Shown here: positions 13,401-24,563 of the stretch, piece by piece
Position numbering within the stretch: position 1 is the first letter of the stretch
How the letters are laid out: every line of letters begins with the position of its first letter
Source of the DNA: Medicago truncatula
Lineage: Eukaryota > Streptophyta > Magnoliopsida > Fabales > Fabaceae
Assembly (NCBI RefSeq): GCF_003473485.1
Contig: NC_053045.1
Coordinates: 39,406,494 to 39,470,493 of the forward strand
Direction of reading: 5' to 3'
Length of the DNA stretch: 64,000 nucleotides
Translations under genes and position numbers: made by a program
Notes under the pieces: model-generated
The model's database searches: none
Seen by the model: only the letters and a program-made list of their open reading frames with translations
Told to the model about the DNA's origin: nothing

Positions 13401-16400
13401 GTGTCAAGCAGGCTTTGAGCTGTCTACTCATGTGTTACAATCCATATTACAGATTTGCGAGGAAGCTTATGATTATATTTTGGTAAGCTCCCCCACCCCC
13501 TCCCTTCCTTCCTGCGTGTGTGTGTGTATTATATTCTAATCTGTTCCTTTCTTCACACAATATGTCATAGAAATTTGCGATGAAACTGCATTTAATATTT
13601 TCCTTTAAACCATTGTAGCAATGAAGCATTACTGTTTGAGTTGTATTGTATCACAGGAGTGTGATAGGGACTTGGGTATTATGGCGTGCCCAAGTCCAAA
13701 TTGATTAGTGCCGGATGCTTGCTAGAGTATTTAAATGGTTTGGTATTTCCCCTTGCTTTTAAGGGAGGGATCTCCATTTGCTACAACATGTGAAAGAAAA
13801 ATGCTAAAATATAATTAAGATATGAATTGGGTATTCAGATCTTAATCTAATGTAAACTAGTTCAAGTTATTCTTTCCCAACAAACTTTTACAATTACATT
13901 ATGGAATTTATGCTTCCTTTTCCCATTTCTGCAGTTTCATGAAATAGCATAAGTAATGAAGAAGTAAGCATGGGTTAACATTTAATTGAAGCCTTTTTTC
14001 TTATTCATCGTATTTTACTAATATCCGTTTCTTCATTTTCTATTTCCCTTGCCATACTGAAAATGTAGGTCCATCGAATCTGTTCCATCATAAGGTGCCA
14101 TCATCACTATTTGCAATTAAATGGCGACATATGCAGGTGTTTGGTGCACTTCTGTGTAAGGTTAAAAGATGTAAGTTTTACCTATTTTATATGGAAAATG
14201 CTAAAGAGTGCCCTTGGGGCATTGGATAAAGGAACAAAAATAGAAATTTTGTGTTGGAAAGTGGTAAAAAGTGGTCAAGTCAACTTGTAAAAAGTTTACA
14301 AATTGTTGTTTCCAACGTAAAACTACTAATTTTGGTTACCTCAACCATTGCCCTGAGGGCATTGGTTAGCAAGACCCATTTTATATTCATGGTTGTGTAT
14401 ACACATGTTTTCTACAATGCTATCTTTTGAAGGAAAGCTCTTCACTAAATGAATATTGTATTTACTTTCATAATGCAGTTTGAACGTGCATACAAGATGG
14501 TTAATGAATTGCATGAATTGGGTTTCAAACCTACGACAGCCATGTACAATGCCATAATGGCAGGATATTTTCGTGAGGTATCATTGTTGGATTTTGTAGA
14601 AATCTATGTTCTCGCTCAGATTTTCAACTATTTCTCAAACTCGATAATAATGCTTGTCATTTCCAACATTAAGTTCAAATAACCTCTTGACTTGCATGTC
14701 TAGACTCTAGAGACTTTCTGAAGCAGATTGCATATACATTTTTTTTCTTCTCATTAACATGATATTTACATAGATGGATTAATAAATAGTACATGCAGTT
14801 GTGGATAAACCAAGCTTCTGTCTAAACACCAAACTTGAAAATGGAGATAATGGTTGTTTGTTGAACAAGGGGTTAAGCTTCTGTCTAAGTGCTTTGATCT
14901 GACTTGAATGTAATTTCTTATTCTGGTCTGAAAATAAGACCACGGCCTGAAATACCAGGGCTATTACTGTTGTGAAGAAAGATAGTATTCTGGTCACTGT
15001 TCTTCTTAAATAGAAGTCAAAATTTGATCACCCAAAAAAAAGTCAAAATTAATATGAATTTCATAAGAATTGGATCAAGTCAAACCATGACATAAAAAAA
15101 ACGAGTTTTCGAATCAAGACATGAAACCGAACTTCTACCCCTGCTCCTTCAACAAAAAGGTCATGCTGTAAGTGGCCCTACTTATTGAGGATGGATTTTT
15201 TTTCCTTCAAATTAATTTTTTTTTTTGAAGAGGTTTCCTTCAAATTACTTAATTACGCATATGTGGGGTGAGGACCTACACTGCAAATTATGATACTCTT
15301 TTGAAGAACAGTGAAGGCTTGGCCACTTTCCTGCATTTAGGAAGCAATAAGATCGCAATCTTAATATAGTTTTCATATGCACTAATAGTAAAAAGGATGG
15401 GTTCTATATAACATGATGCAAATTATAAATAAAGTCTCTTTCTATAGGATTGTTCGCTTCAAAATCATATTAATAGTTTCTATAGATGAGGTCTTAATAA
15501 GAATATGGCTGTCAATAATGGTTCAATTATCATTAGGGGGTTTTCAATTGCGGATCTGCAGAAGGATCACATAGTTCTTTTGAGTTTATTTACTTTTCCC
15601 CCCTCCATTTTTAGTTTGTATGGGGGGATTGTTTATTTAATTATTTCATTTACTTCTTTCTCTTGATGAATTCTCATTCAATTAAAAAGCATTTAAATGA
15701 ATATATGGAACATGTTTAAAATAATTCATTCATTTTCTCACCTTTTCCGAAATTGTAGAAAAACATCAGTGGTGCCTTAAGGGTCCTCAAACACATGCAA
15801 GAGGCCAATGTAAAGCCTGATTCACAGACTTTCAGCTATTTGATTGGCAATTGTGAAACAAAAGATGATATAAATATGGTAAGTTGAGTTTAATAATTCC
15901 ATATATTCTGAGACTTTTGCCAGTTTTTCCGTGTAATTTAAAATCAAGTATTCTTGTCACATTGTTATTTCTAACTTTTCATGGCGACGTGGTCTTCAAA
16001 GTGATACTTTTAAAAAATAGGTGGTACTTGTTAATCCTGTGAGTAGTGTCTATATTCATTGTATAGGTTAGTCAAATCATATAATTACAGCAATTGGGAT
16101 TGTTAAATCATTACTCTTATATTTTGAGCTTTAATTCCAACCGAAAGCTAGCTGAAAGGGTGATGATTGTCCAAACTTCATAAGGATTAATTTTGCCACA
16201 TATCTAGTTGATATGGGATCTCAACTCTCCTCCAAATGCTCAAGAAAGGACATTTGAAGTGGGGACAATGTGGTGGAATAACATGGATCTCAACGCACTC
16301 GCTCATATAGTGTGGACAATGTGTGGACAACAGAAATCCCAACCCAATATCAGATTATTTCATAGATTTGGATATAATCTCAAAATTTGAGTTTTAGGTG

Positions 16401-19089
16401 TAACTCAACCCTAAAATGTAGCTCCCCAGGTGGGGGTTGCCCAAACATTAGAAGGATTAATTTAGCTTTTATTAGATGTGGGATCTCAATAGTTACTTTT
16501 TGTCTACATGCAATTCGGCCTCTATTGTACAGTTGAGACAGTGATTTAATCAAAAGTCTCCGCTCTCCTGTTTTCTCTTTCTTTAATACCCTGTGTTGTA
16601 TTTGAGACATGTATTTCATCAAATATGTTTTCTCTTCCTTTTATATGGTTTCCATTTCTTGATGGGAGGCAACCCTATTCAGTGCCTGCCCAATTGGCCT
16701 ACCGCAAGTGCTGCTATTCACAGCCTCCACTGCGTTGTTAATGCAGTGTTGATGAACTGATTAACTAGTGTTTGATGTATCAATAATTGAGTTGCTAATT
16801 TGAATATTTTCTTGTAGTATCGTGATGAAATGACGAAATCTGAAATCAAACTTACAAAACAAATTTATATGGCCCTTGTTAATGCATATGCAGCTTGTGG
16901 CGAATTCGAGGAGGCAAAAAAGGTATGGGTGCAAGTAGCAAGACATGTTATACTAGCTTTGAATAACTATCTGATTGAATTTACATACTGATATTGATGA
17001 GCAGCTGCATGTAAACTTCCATGTTGGCGGTCACTTATGACAATTTTTTTATGACTGAATTTGTGTAACTAACCATAGCTAACTTCGGAACTAGACGGCG
17101 CTAGGATCGACTTTTGAAGTCCTTTTTTGGATAAAATGTGAAAATAATTCTGCAAAAGTTTGAATTCTGCAAATTTAGGCAACTTAAGTTCTGCTAATAG
17201 GCCATAACAAGCTTTCTGTTCTACTGTAAATAAATCTGGGAATGTTTGTACTCTGCTAATTTAACCAACTTAAGTTTAGTTTTCTAATGCTAAGTGCTAC
17301 TAACGCATAACAAGTTTTCTATTCTAAATGTAAATATTCTTCGTCTGTTTTATTCTAGATAAGTCCTGTTTGTGCCTGCTATTGTCAGATTACATTTCTT
17401 AAAATGAGATATTATCACCAGTCCAATTTCACATATTCATCAAAAGATCTAATTTTATTTACCCAAAACATGAAAATAAAGATAGAAATAAGCTTGGACG
17501 AGCTATACATTCTAGTTTTGACAATATATATTTACGATAAACTATCCTATTTGGATAAAAATCATTTTTTTCCTCCTGCCCTTAATCAGCTTAGTTATTG
17601 TGAACTGTGGATGCAGCAGGGTTTGGTTATACACGATTTAATTTTACGAAGTAGATAATGAAATTCAGTCAAAAAATTAATTTTTCATTGTGTACTTGTG
17701 AAGGACATAGCATATTGTAATTTTTTTTTAATTATTGTAAGTTATGTTTCACATTGCAGGTAGTTGATGATCAAAGCACATCGAAGAGCTTGAATGAAAT
17801 CAAGAGTGTCCTTGTCTCAGCTCTTGCATCTCATGGGCGATTGTCTGAGGCACTTGTTATCTATAAGGAGATCAAGAAAGCTGGTCACAACTTGGAGCCA
17901 AAAGCTGTTATAAGTCTCATTGTAAGGTTTTGTGTTATTAGTAATTTGTATATCTTCCACTTTCAACCTTATACCTTGTCACCACACTCTCTCAGGATGC
18001 GATGCGTTATCGAAGTGGAGAGTTGGACAGGTTGCTTCTTCTACTCATGGATTTAAGTGATCAAAACTACTGGGTTGACGGTTGTTTCAGGGTTATTCAG
18101 TACTGTGTTCAGAACAATCATTTAAGGTTTGATTTCTATTTTCCTCCTATATCGAATTGAAATTGTATTATGCTATTTGTTTTTGTTCATATTTCATTGT
18201 ATCTGGGTCAGTACCACTGTTGACCTGTTGAAGCAACTCAAGGATACTTTCGAAAGTGATGAAACAATGACAGAAGTTCTTTTCGATGCAGTAAGTTCTA
18301 GTTCCCTCCCGACTTAATGTGTATAATAAGAATAAGAATTCACTGTTAAAGTAATGAATATGCTGGGTTATTATCACTGTTTGTATATGAGTTTGAAACT
18401 CTTTCTGGCTGCTGTTTGTTATGAACCATGGCATATTGTCAAACAGAGATTATCTACAGGTGTATTACTGGATAACTTATTATTGATAGAAACGTTGTTC
18501 ATGTATGTATAGGCGTATTCTCTAATTGCGGGATGCGAGTCCACACGTTTGCAGTTTGGCCTGGATTTGCTTTGGGCAATCAAGGATGAGCTTGGCCTTG
18601 TTCCGTCAAGGCAGTGTCTTGATTTTCTCCTAAGAGCTTGTGCCATTTCAGGAGATTTGAATAATGCTCGTTTGATTTGGAGAGAATATGAGGTTGCTGG
18701 ATTTCCTTACAATGTATTAAGTTATTTGAGGTGAGTTGTAACATTCATAGTATTTTTCTCTTTTTGAAATAGTATTTTTCTTATCCCTTATTGATTATTT
18801 GTATGGTTGTAGGATGTATCAAGCACTTTTGGCATCAGGAGATCACAGATCTGCTGACTTTATACTCAAGAAAATTCCAAGAGATGACGCTGATGTTTGT
18901 TCTATCATCTTAGAATGTCAAAAAACTTACGGCGATAATGTTAAATCAGGTGAAAATGTTAAATCAGTAGAAGGGGATAAGAAGAAAAAGAGTCCTAAAT
19001 CTGTAGGAGAGGACAAGAAGAAGAAAGAGAAGAAGAAAAAGAAAAAGAAAAAGAAAGAAACAGGAAAGAAAGAAAATAGTAAGGTTTGA
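7418..19089 (+). CDS. PPR protein, organelle-targeted, 16 exons
   Basis: Exons: 7418-7601, 7809-7862, 8000-8623, 9098-9277, 10913-10977, 12740-12847, 13369-13482, 14069-14170, 14479-14577, 15759-15878, 16818-16922, 17760-17921, 17996-18126, 18212-18290, 18513-18730, 18813-19089. They sum to 2622 bp (873 residues) and every junction keeps frame across GT-AG introns. The start is secure because TAG directly precedes ATG in frame. The N-terminus is basic and Ser-rich with few acidic residues (MRAPISRKLCTLSSNILSHL), like a mitochondrial or plastid presequence. Helical P-type PPR units occur mid-protein, e.g. FKPTTAMYNAIMAGYF and VKPDSQTFSYLIGNCE. The C-terminus is a Lys-rich tail of about 40 residues. 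It most resembles the plant family of Arabidopsis At4g04790/At4g21880 (from memory). Such proteins bind organellar RNA; the target is unknown. Exon 6's acceptor is the least certain. Confidence 0.88.
9786..10205 (+). mobile_element. RTE-type LINE 3' fragment in PPR intron 4
   Basis: Reading the plus strand with breaks gives the characteristic end of a plant RTE reverse transcriptase: RPAMFYGTECWAVK, then MRMLRWLSGKTRHDRIRN, then RLRWFGHVKRR, then a terminal DPT-WDKAW motif. It ends in a short TTG-type repeat (TTGGTTGTTGTCGTTGTTCTT), as this clade does. Several stops and frame breaks make it dead. It lies in the sense direction within the intron between exons 4 and 5. Confidence 0.85.
13138..13253. 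repeat. Imperfect 55-60 bp direct repeat in PPR intron 6
   Basis: A unit beginning ATGCATTTAAATTTTA and ending in GCATTATTG occurs twice in tandem, with indels. A single related unit sits in the upstream duplicate at about 1008-1056, so the doubling probably came after, or was lost after, the segmental duplication. Confidence 0.7.
14193..14377. mobile_element. 185-bp Mutator-like MITE in PPR intron 8
   Basis: The element is bounded by a perfect 9-bp target duplication, ATTTTATAT, at 14184-14192 and 14378-14386. The ends form inverted repeats: GGAAAATGCTAAAGAGTGCC on the left pairs with a right end whose reverse complement starts GGGTCTTGCTAACCAATGCC. The 9-bp duplication points to a Mutator-type transposase. 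A second 185-bp copy lies at 45554-45738 and a third, interrupted copy at 38073-38771. Confidence 0.9.
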
Positions 19090-19384
19090 GTAGAAGTTCA
19101 ATTGGTGGTAGGGTAGAGATATTTATCCCACAAATTTTTAATTGGCTTAAGAAATGCTTTACAAAGGGTGATGCATTTCACATTCTGTACAAATTTTAGT
19201 TACTAGTGTGGTGGCACTCGATGCTACCCCTATTTTTTTGTTATTTTGTGACTACTAGCTTGACATAGTTTATAATTTAACACTCAAGATTCCGTGCTAT
19301 TACACGGATATGTAGGGGAAAAAAAGAAAAGAAAAGGACCGAAAATAGAGTAGTAAAATTCTATCATGTGATCTTGAGAGATGT

Positions 19385-19515
19385 TAAGTTTAGTGGAAGG
19401 TGTTAGACTTTTACGTCGTCACAAACTAACATTCGAATCTCGAATGTGATAGGTATCCACATTTTAGTGATTAATGTGCCTAGATTAGGATTAACTCAAG
19501 CGGATAAAACATATG
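19385..19515 (+). mobile_element. Possible tRNA-derived SINE relic
   Basis: TTTAGTGGAAGG followed about 35 bases later by CATTCGAATCTCG resembles the spacing and wording of Pol III A and B boxes. The segment continues with a tRNA-unrelated tail. No target duplication was found, so the call is tentative. Confidence 0.35.
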
Positions 19516-20904
19516 GAAAAAAAATTCCTATCATGTGTGTGTGTATGTTAGAGAGGAGACTTTTCTTTATAATATATCTATATTTTTTTGGTACAAAAAT
19601 ATAAAGGATTTTTAGTGTTTATAAAAATAATATATACGAAAGGAATAATATTTTAAGTACCATGTATGATCTCCTAAAAAAAAATCTAAGTACTATGATA
19701 TATGATATATCTGTAAAAGTGCTATAAAATGCACTTCGTAGTTTGTAATTCTCAACAGAATTCTTTTAATAATGCATTACTACATAAAATCCGTTGAGCA
19801 ATGTTATTTGAATATCAATGTGATTGACAACCATATAGACAATCATCTTTTTACAAAGAAAATCATGTATTGACACGAAAACTAAAGTAATAGAGAAATA
19901 AAGTAAAAATATAATGTGAGCATAAGAGAGAAAATTGTCACAAAAATTGTTAGAAAATGGTTGTACATATATCATTTCTCAAATCCGTTTGAGGATTTAA
20001 AAACTGAAAGATGTTGGAAGTATTTAGCACGTAATCTAACAAAGTATAGTTTAACTCCAACTTGACTTTACTAACACTGGTCGTAGATATCACAATCAGA
20101 GTCCTACATTAATCAATGATTGCTTATCTTATATCTTAATCTTAATGGGGGAGTACTACTATTTTCCTATAAGAATCCCTAAATGTGGAGTATTTGTTTT
20201 TGTTTTTGAGTCTCTTCTTTTGACTACAAACTCTAATATATCAGGTAGCTAACCGAAAATATGAGGACAATTCCCGATCCAAACATAGTCAATGGAAGAA
20301 ACAGTAAACTAAAATAAATGGCTGAGTGCATTAACGCTACATATCACATGATTAAACATAAATAACTGAAACAAATTATTAACAACGTGTTTGGTTTTAT
20401 TAAGAAGTTGTGAAAAGAGAAATTGATGAGAGAGATAGTGTGAGAAGAGAGAAAATTGTAAAATGAATAAAGGATAATATGCCTTGTGTTCATGAAGAAA
20501 ACTCACTTCAAAGTATGATTAATCCATATTTGATTTTTTTTTTCTAACACTAAAAGGACAATTCTAGTGCACTAAAGTTTCCGCATACACATCAGAAAAG
20601 GGTTCTCATCATTTATTGTATTGTACGCAATCTTACCTTATTTTATAGAAGAGATTGTTACCAAAATAGAAGAGATGCAATACAAAAATTTCTTAAAAGG
20701 TCACTTATTGTAATACTCCTCTCGTCATCGAATACTAACCTTTGTTCAATTCACATAACACTGTCTCTTTGTTTAAACTTCTAATTTCCCACCAAGTTCC
20801 AACAATTATCACTAAAGTATGATTTAACAAAAAAAAAAAAAAAAAGAATTACACTAAAGCATCATGGCCCACCGGGAAGCAACGTCTGAATCGCAAAGCT
20901 TTAC

Positions 20905-20960
20905 ACTTACAAATCGTTGAAATTTCAGCACCGAAAGTTTTCCATAAAGTTTGTTGTTAT
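20905..20960 (+). promoter_or_regulatory. Relic of a TNL upstream region
   Basis: CGTTGAAATTTCAGCACCG followed by AAAGTTTTCCATA closely matches the sequence about 180 bp upstream of the TNL2 start (26860-26890, CGTTGAAATTTCAACCCCGG then AAGTTTCCTCCCATA). A shorter match, GCCGGAAGTTTCCCATA, is upstream of TNL5 near 46833. Its position about 1.9 kb before the surviving TNL1 LRR exon suggests it is the orphaned promoter of that broken gene. Confidence 0.5.
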
Positions 20961-21587
20961 CATTACTACCCACTTTGTTTTTTTTTTTTTTAAAGAATTA
21001 CTACTCACTTTGTTATTCATCATACATAGAACATAATGTCCCATCTTATCTTGATAAATAGTAGGATGTAACATGTTGGGTTTGTCTCGAAATATTTTTA
21101 GAATATTAAATTTTATAATTTTATTAATACATTTTTTTTTGGAAGATAATTTTTTTTTTGGTTCAAGAAAGATAATTTTATTAATACATAAAAATATTAA
21201 AAATAAAAGATGTGTATTGACACATGTGCAATAACCAACGATATCACTTGCTTTGGGACGGAGAGAATATATGCAAAGAGAATATATAGGTTTGACATCA
21301 CTTTTTCACCTTAATCATACTCTTGGTGCTTCAAATAATAATGTTATATTGTTGGTATTATTTTATTTTTTTTCCTTTCAACAAAGTCTAGAAGAATGAT
21401 CAAATATTGTTGGTATTATTAAAAGGATAAGAATTTATATCATAGTTGCTATATTATTGATGTCATTGTATTTTTTTATTTTATTTTTTATAATTAGTTC
21501 AATATAAAAGTGCAAAATATATACACCTATAATTTAATCAAAATTAAAATTTAACAAAAACTATTATTTATAATTTAGGGTTAATTA

Positions 21588-21860
21588 TGTTTTAGGTCCT
21601 TATAAATAGGCATGTTTTCAACATTAGTCCCTACTTAAATTTTATTAAATTTTTGGTCTCCGACATTTTTTTCCGTTAGCAAAATAGGTCCTCGCTGTTA
21701 ATTGTTGCTGATTGAGCAAACGGAAGCACACATAGATGCCACATCTGACTTTTTTTTGTTGGATTAAATATGTTTTTAGTCCCTATAAAATTGAGACATT
21801 TTAAGTTTAGTCATTACTTAATTTTAATAGTTGTTTTAGTCCTTACAAAAATACTATACA
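21588..21860. repeat. Two side-by-side Mutator-type terminal sequences
   Basis: AGGGTTAATTATGTTTTAGG followed by AGTCCCT-type phrases, and about 175 bases later GGATTAAATATGTTTTTAGT with more AGTCCCT/AGTCCTT phrases, both match the legume terminal-repeat style that begins GGGTTAAATATG. They are in the same orientation. No partner ends or target duplications were identified. Confidence 0.45.
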
Positions 21861-22466
21861 TTCAATATTAGTCCCTGCTCAATTCAAATTTGTTTAATTT
21901 ATTTTTAAACTCGTAAGTTTTTTAACAATTTTTTTTAGACTAATACTGTTTTTAGCTAAACAATGTTGAGAAGGATTGATTTGCGTTCTTGAAGATACTC
22001 ATGATTTTCATATATGATTTTCTATTTTGATTTTATGTGCTTCTGTTGGAGGATTGAAAAGGAAGGATTGATTTGTCTGCCATGTGCTTTTGTCACGATT
22101 GTGGAGCATCTATAATTCTTTCGTGCACTTGCTTTGATGAGGTTTATGTTTAAGATTTGTTCTTGGTGTGGTTCTATTTTCATATAGTACTTTTATGTGT
22201 TTGTGTCTTTAGGTTTGTAAATTGGAGAAAAAAGTCAAACTTTAGGTTTGTCATCGTTTATATATACGTACTATAAATAGATTTTGCATTTTTATGCAAG
22301 TGTACATTAGATGTCATTTGTAATTAAGTTTGTGATCAACACATTATTGTTGTTAATTTCTATTAATGGATCACTAGAGTTTCTAGTATGTATATATATT
22401 TTTTGTCAAGTTAGCATCTTATTATGAAGCTTTTGGTTGTAGATTTTATTTTTAAAATAAAAAAAT

Positions 22467-22744
22467 TGGGACTTTTATTATCGCTTTTCTGAAAGCGCTA
22501 ATAAAGGGGGTAGTTAAGATAGCGGTTTCTAGAAAACGCTAAGAAATATCTGTTTAAAAATAGCATAAAAGTAAGGCTTTATTAGCGCTTTTTTGAAAGC
22601 GCTATTGAAATATTGTTATTTAATAGCGTTTTAAAAGAGCTATTATAGGATTCTGATCTATAATAGCGGGGGCTTTCTTAGCACTTCACAAGCGCTATTA
22701 AACGTTAAAATGAATGCTATTAAAGGGAGTATTTTGTAGTAGTG
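22467..22744. mobile_element. CACTA element terminus with subterminal repeats
   Basis: The right edge ends TTTTGTAGTAGTG, whose reverse complement CACTACTACAAAA is a classical CACTA terminal repeat. Behind it lie repeated short palindromes built on AGCGCT (e.g. AGCGCTTTTTTGAAAGCGCT near 22580), as expected of CACTA subterminal transposase-binding regions. The matching left end was not found, so the element is truncated or its other end has diverged. The edge abuts TNL intron 3 sequence. Confidence 0.75.
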
Positions 22745-22844
22745 TACTAATTCTCCTGGTATTAATTTTTTCTCTTAGAAATATAAACAAATTAGAAACA
22801 AAACAAAGTAATGTCTCTATTTTTGTTGATTTTTCATGTCACAG

Positions 22845-24148
22845 TATCTGCCCAATTTGAGAAATTTGGATCTAAGCTACTCCCAAAATTTCATAAAGAT
22901 GCCGCATTTTGGAGAGTTCCCAAATCTTGAGCGGCTAGATCTGGAAGGATGTATAAAACTTGTGCAGTTGGATTCGTCTATTAGGCTTCTTACAAAGCTT
23001 GTATACTTGAATTTGAATGATTGCAAAAGTATAATAAGCTTAATCAGCAACATATTTGGTCTGGGCTGTCTTGATGATCTAAATATGTCTTACAATCCAA
23101 GGCATTTGAATATAAGTGCATCACATTCCCAATCAAGGACGTCCTCCATCTTCAGATGGATCACATTGCCTTACCAGTACTTGTTTCCCACTCCCACGAC
23201 CCACACAAATCTGTTTCCTTCGTGGCATGGTTTGCGTGAACTTGATATTAGCTTTTGCGGTCTATGTCAAATCCCCAATTCAATTGGATGTCTATACTGG
23301 TTAGTAGGATTAAATGTAGGAGGGAATAATTTTGTGACAGTACCTAGCCCGAGGGAGCTTTCCAAACTTGTATATTTAAACTTAGAACATCGCCCGCAGT
23401 TGAAATCTTTGCCTAAACTTCCTTCTCATACTGCTTTTGAGCACGATTATTTTAGTAACAGTCTTGGTGTAACTCAGTGGCTTACAGGATTGCTCATTTT
23501 CAACTGTCCTAATTTGGGTGAGAGGGAACATTGTTGCACTAACATGACATTTTCATGGATGATACAACTCATTCAGGCAAATCCACAATCCTTCCCTGAC
23601 TGTTATGATATAATTCAGATTGTTACTCCAGGAAGTGAAATACCAAGTTGGTTCAACAATCAGAACAAGGGTGATTCGATACGATTAGACTCATCTCCCA
23701 TTATGCATGACAATAACAATAATATCATTGGTTGTATATGTTGTGTAGTATTTTCTATAGCACCTCATCATCCAACAATGATAAGGAGTTCTCCGTCAAG
23801 AGGCCAGGCATATATGGGACTGAGATTTACTGATATTCATGGCCAAGAGAGGGTAAGATGTCAAACCGAAATTCCAGTAATTCTCAACGAAAGCCTTATT
23901 ACGATCAAATTAAACCACATCTGGTTAACCTATTTCCCCTGGTTAACATATATTTCCCCTTGAAGTCGGCCTGGGATGTTTTGAATGAAACTCTCTACGT
24001 TGAAACTGAAAATTGTGAAGATTTGGGTATAGAGGTGAAGAATTGTGGGTACCATTGGGTATATGAAGAGGATCTACAAGAGTCCAAACTTAACAAAGAT
24101 GAATCACAAAAATTCCTTAACTCGAAAGCTAAAGTCTTTGGGAATTGA
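22845..24148 (+). pseudogene. TNL1: 5'-truncated TIR-NBS-LRR pseudogene
   Basis: Only the last exon of the TNL plan survives, preceded by about 95 bases of intron 3 with its AG acceptor at 22844. It encodes leucine-rich repeats (YLPNLRNLDLSYSQNF onward) and the start of the post-LRR C-JID domain (VTPGSEIPSWFNNQNKGDS). The TIR, NB-ARC and third exons are absent; a CACTA end sits immediately upstream at 22744. Near 23935-23960 a roughly 20-bp imperfect tandem duplication (TGGTTAACCTATTTCCCC / TGGTTAACATATATTTCCCC) shifts the frame and gives a stop at 23961-23963. The original frame resumes and ends at 24148. It is non-functional as a receptor. Confidence 0.88.
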
Positions 24149-24563
24149 AGATGAGGTACAACAATAACCGCAACCATTATTCATTTATAGTTTCTTTTGT
24201 TTCCGAGAGTATCCTCCACGGTTGCAGAGACATATTAAGGTGATGAATATTAATGTAACACTACAGTCCACTATATATGGAAAATAAACACACATCATTC
24301 TCTTATTTATTCTTGTTTCTTTTGTTCTAAGAATATTAACTTTCAAGGAGTTATATCTTCCAAAATGAAGCATATAATTTCAAGGAAATGGTACTATAAT
24401 AAATGTGACCGGAGATTCAATGAATTAAGTAACAGTAGCATAATGATCAAAGTATCCAAGAGTTCACTTGATTCACCTGACATTTTTCCTAGCTTTCCAA
24501 AAAATATTGAGTATTAACCTTTCATTGAACACAGATTTTTTTACTTTTTTTAATTAGCACCGG

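Larger units (their letters stand above)
19090..22466. other. Intergenic region between the PPR gene and the TNL cluster
   Basis: No coding gene is recognised. The first few hundred bases include the PPR 3' UTR. The rest holds a possible SINE relic, a short sequence resembling TNL promoters (about 20905-20960) and Mutator-type terminal sequences, plus long A/T runs. Confidence 0.5.

Noticed and set aside
13500..13530. GTGTGTGTGTGT microsatellite as a regulatory element
   Set aside because: Simple repeat just inside a PPR intron; nothing indicates function.
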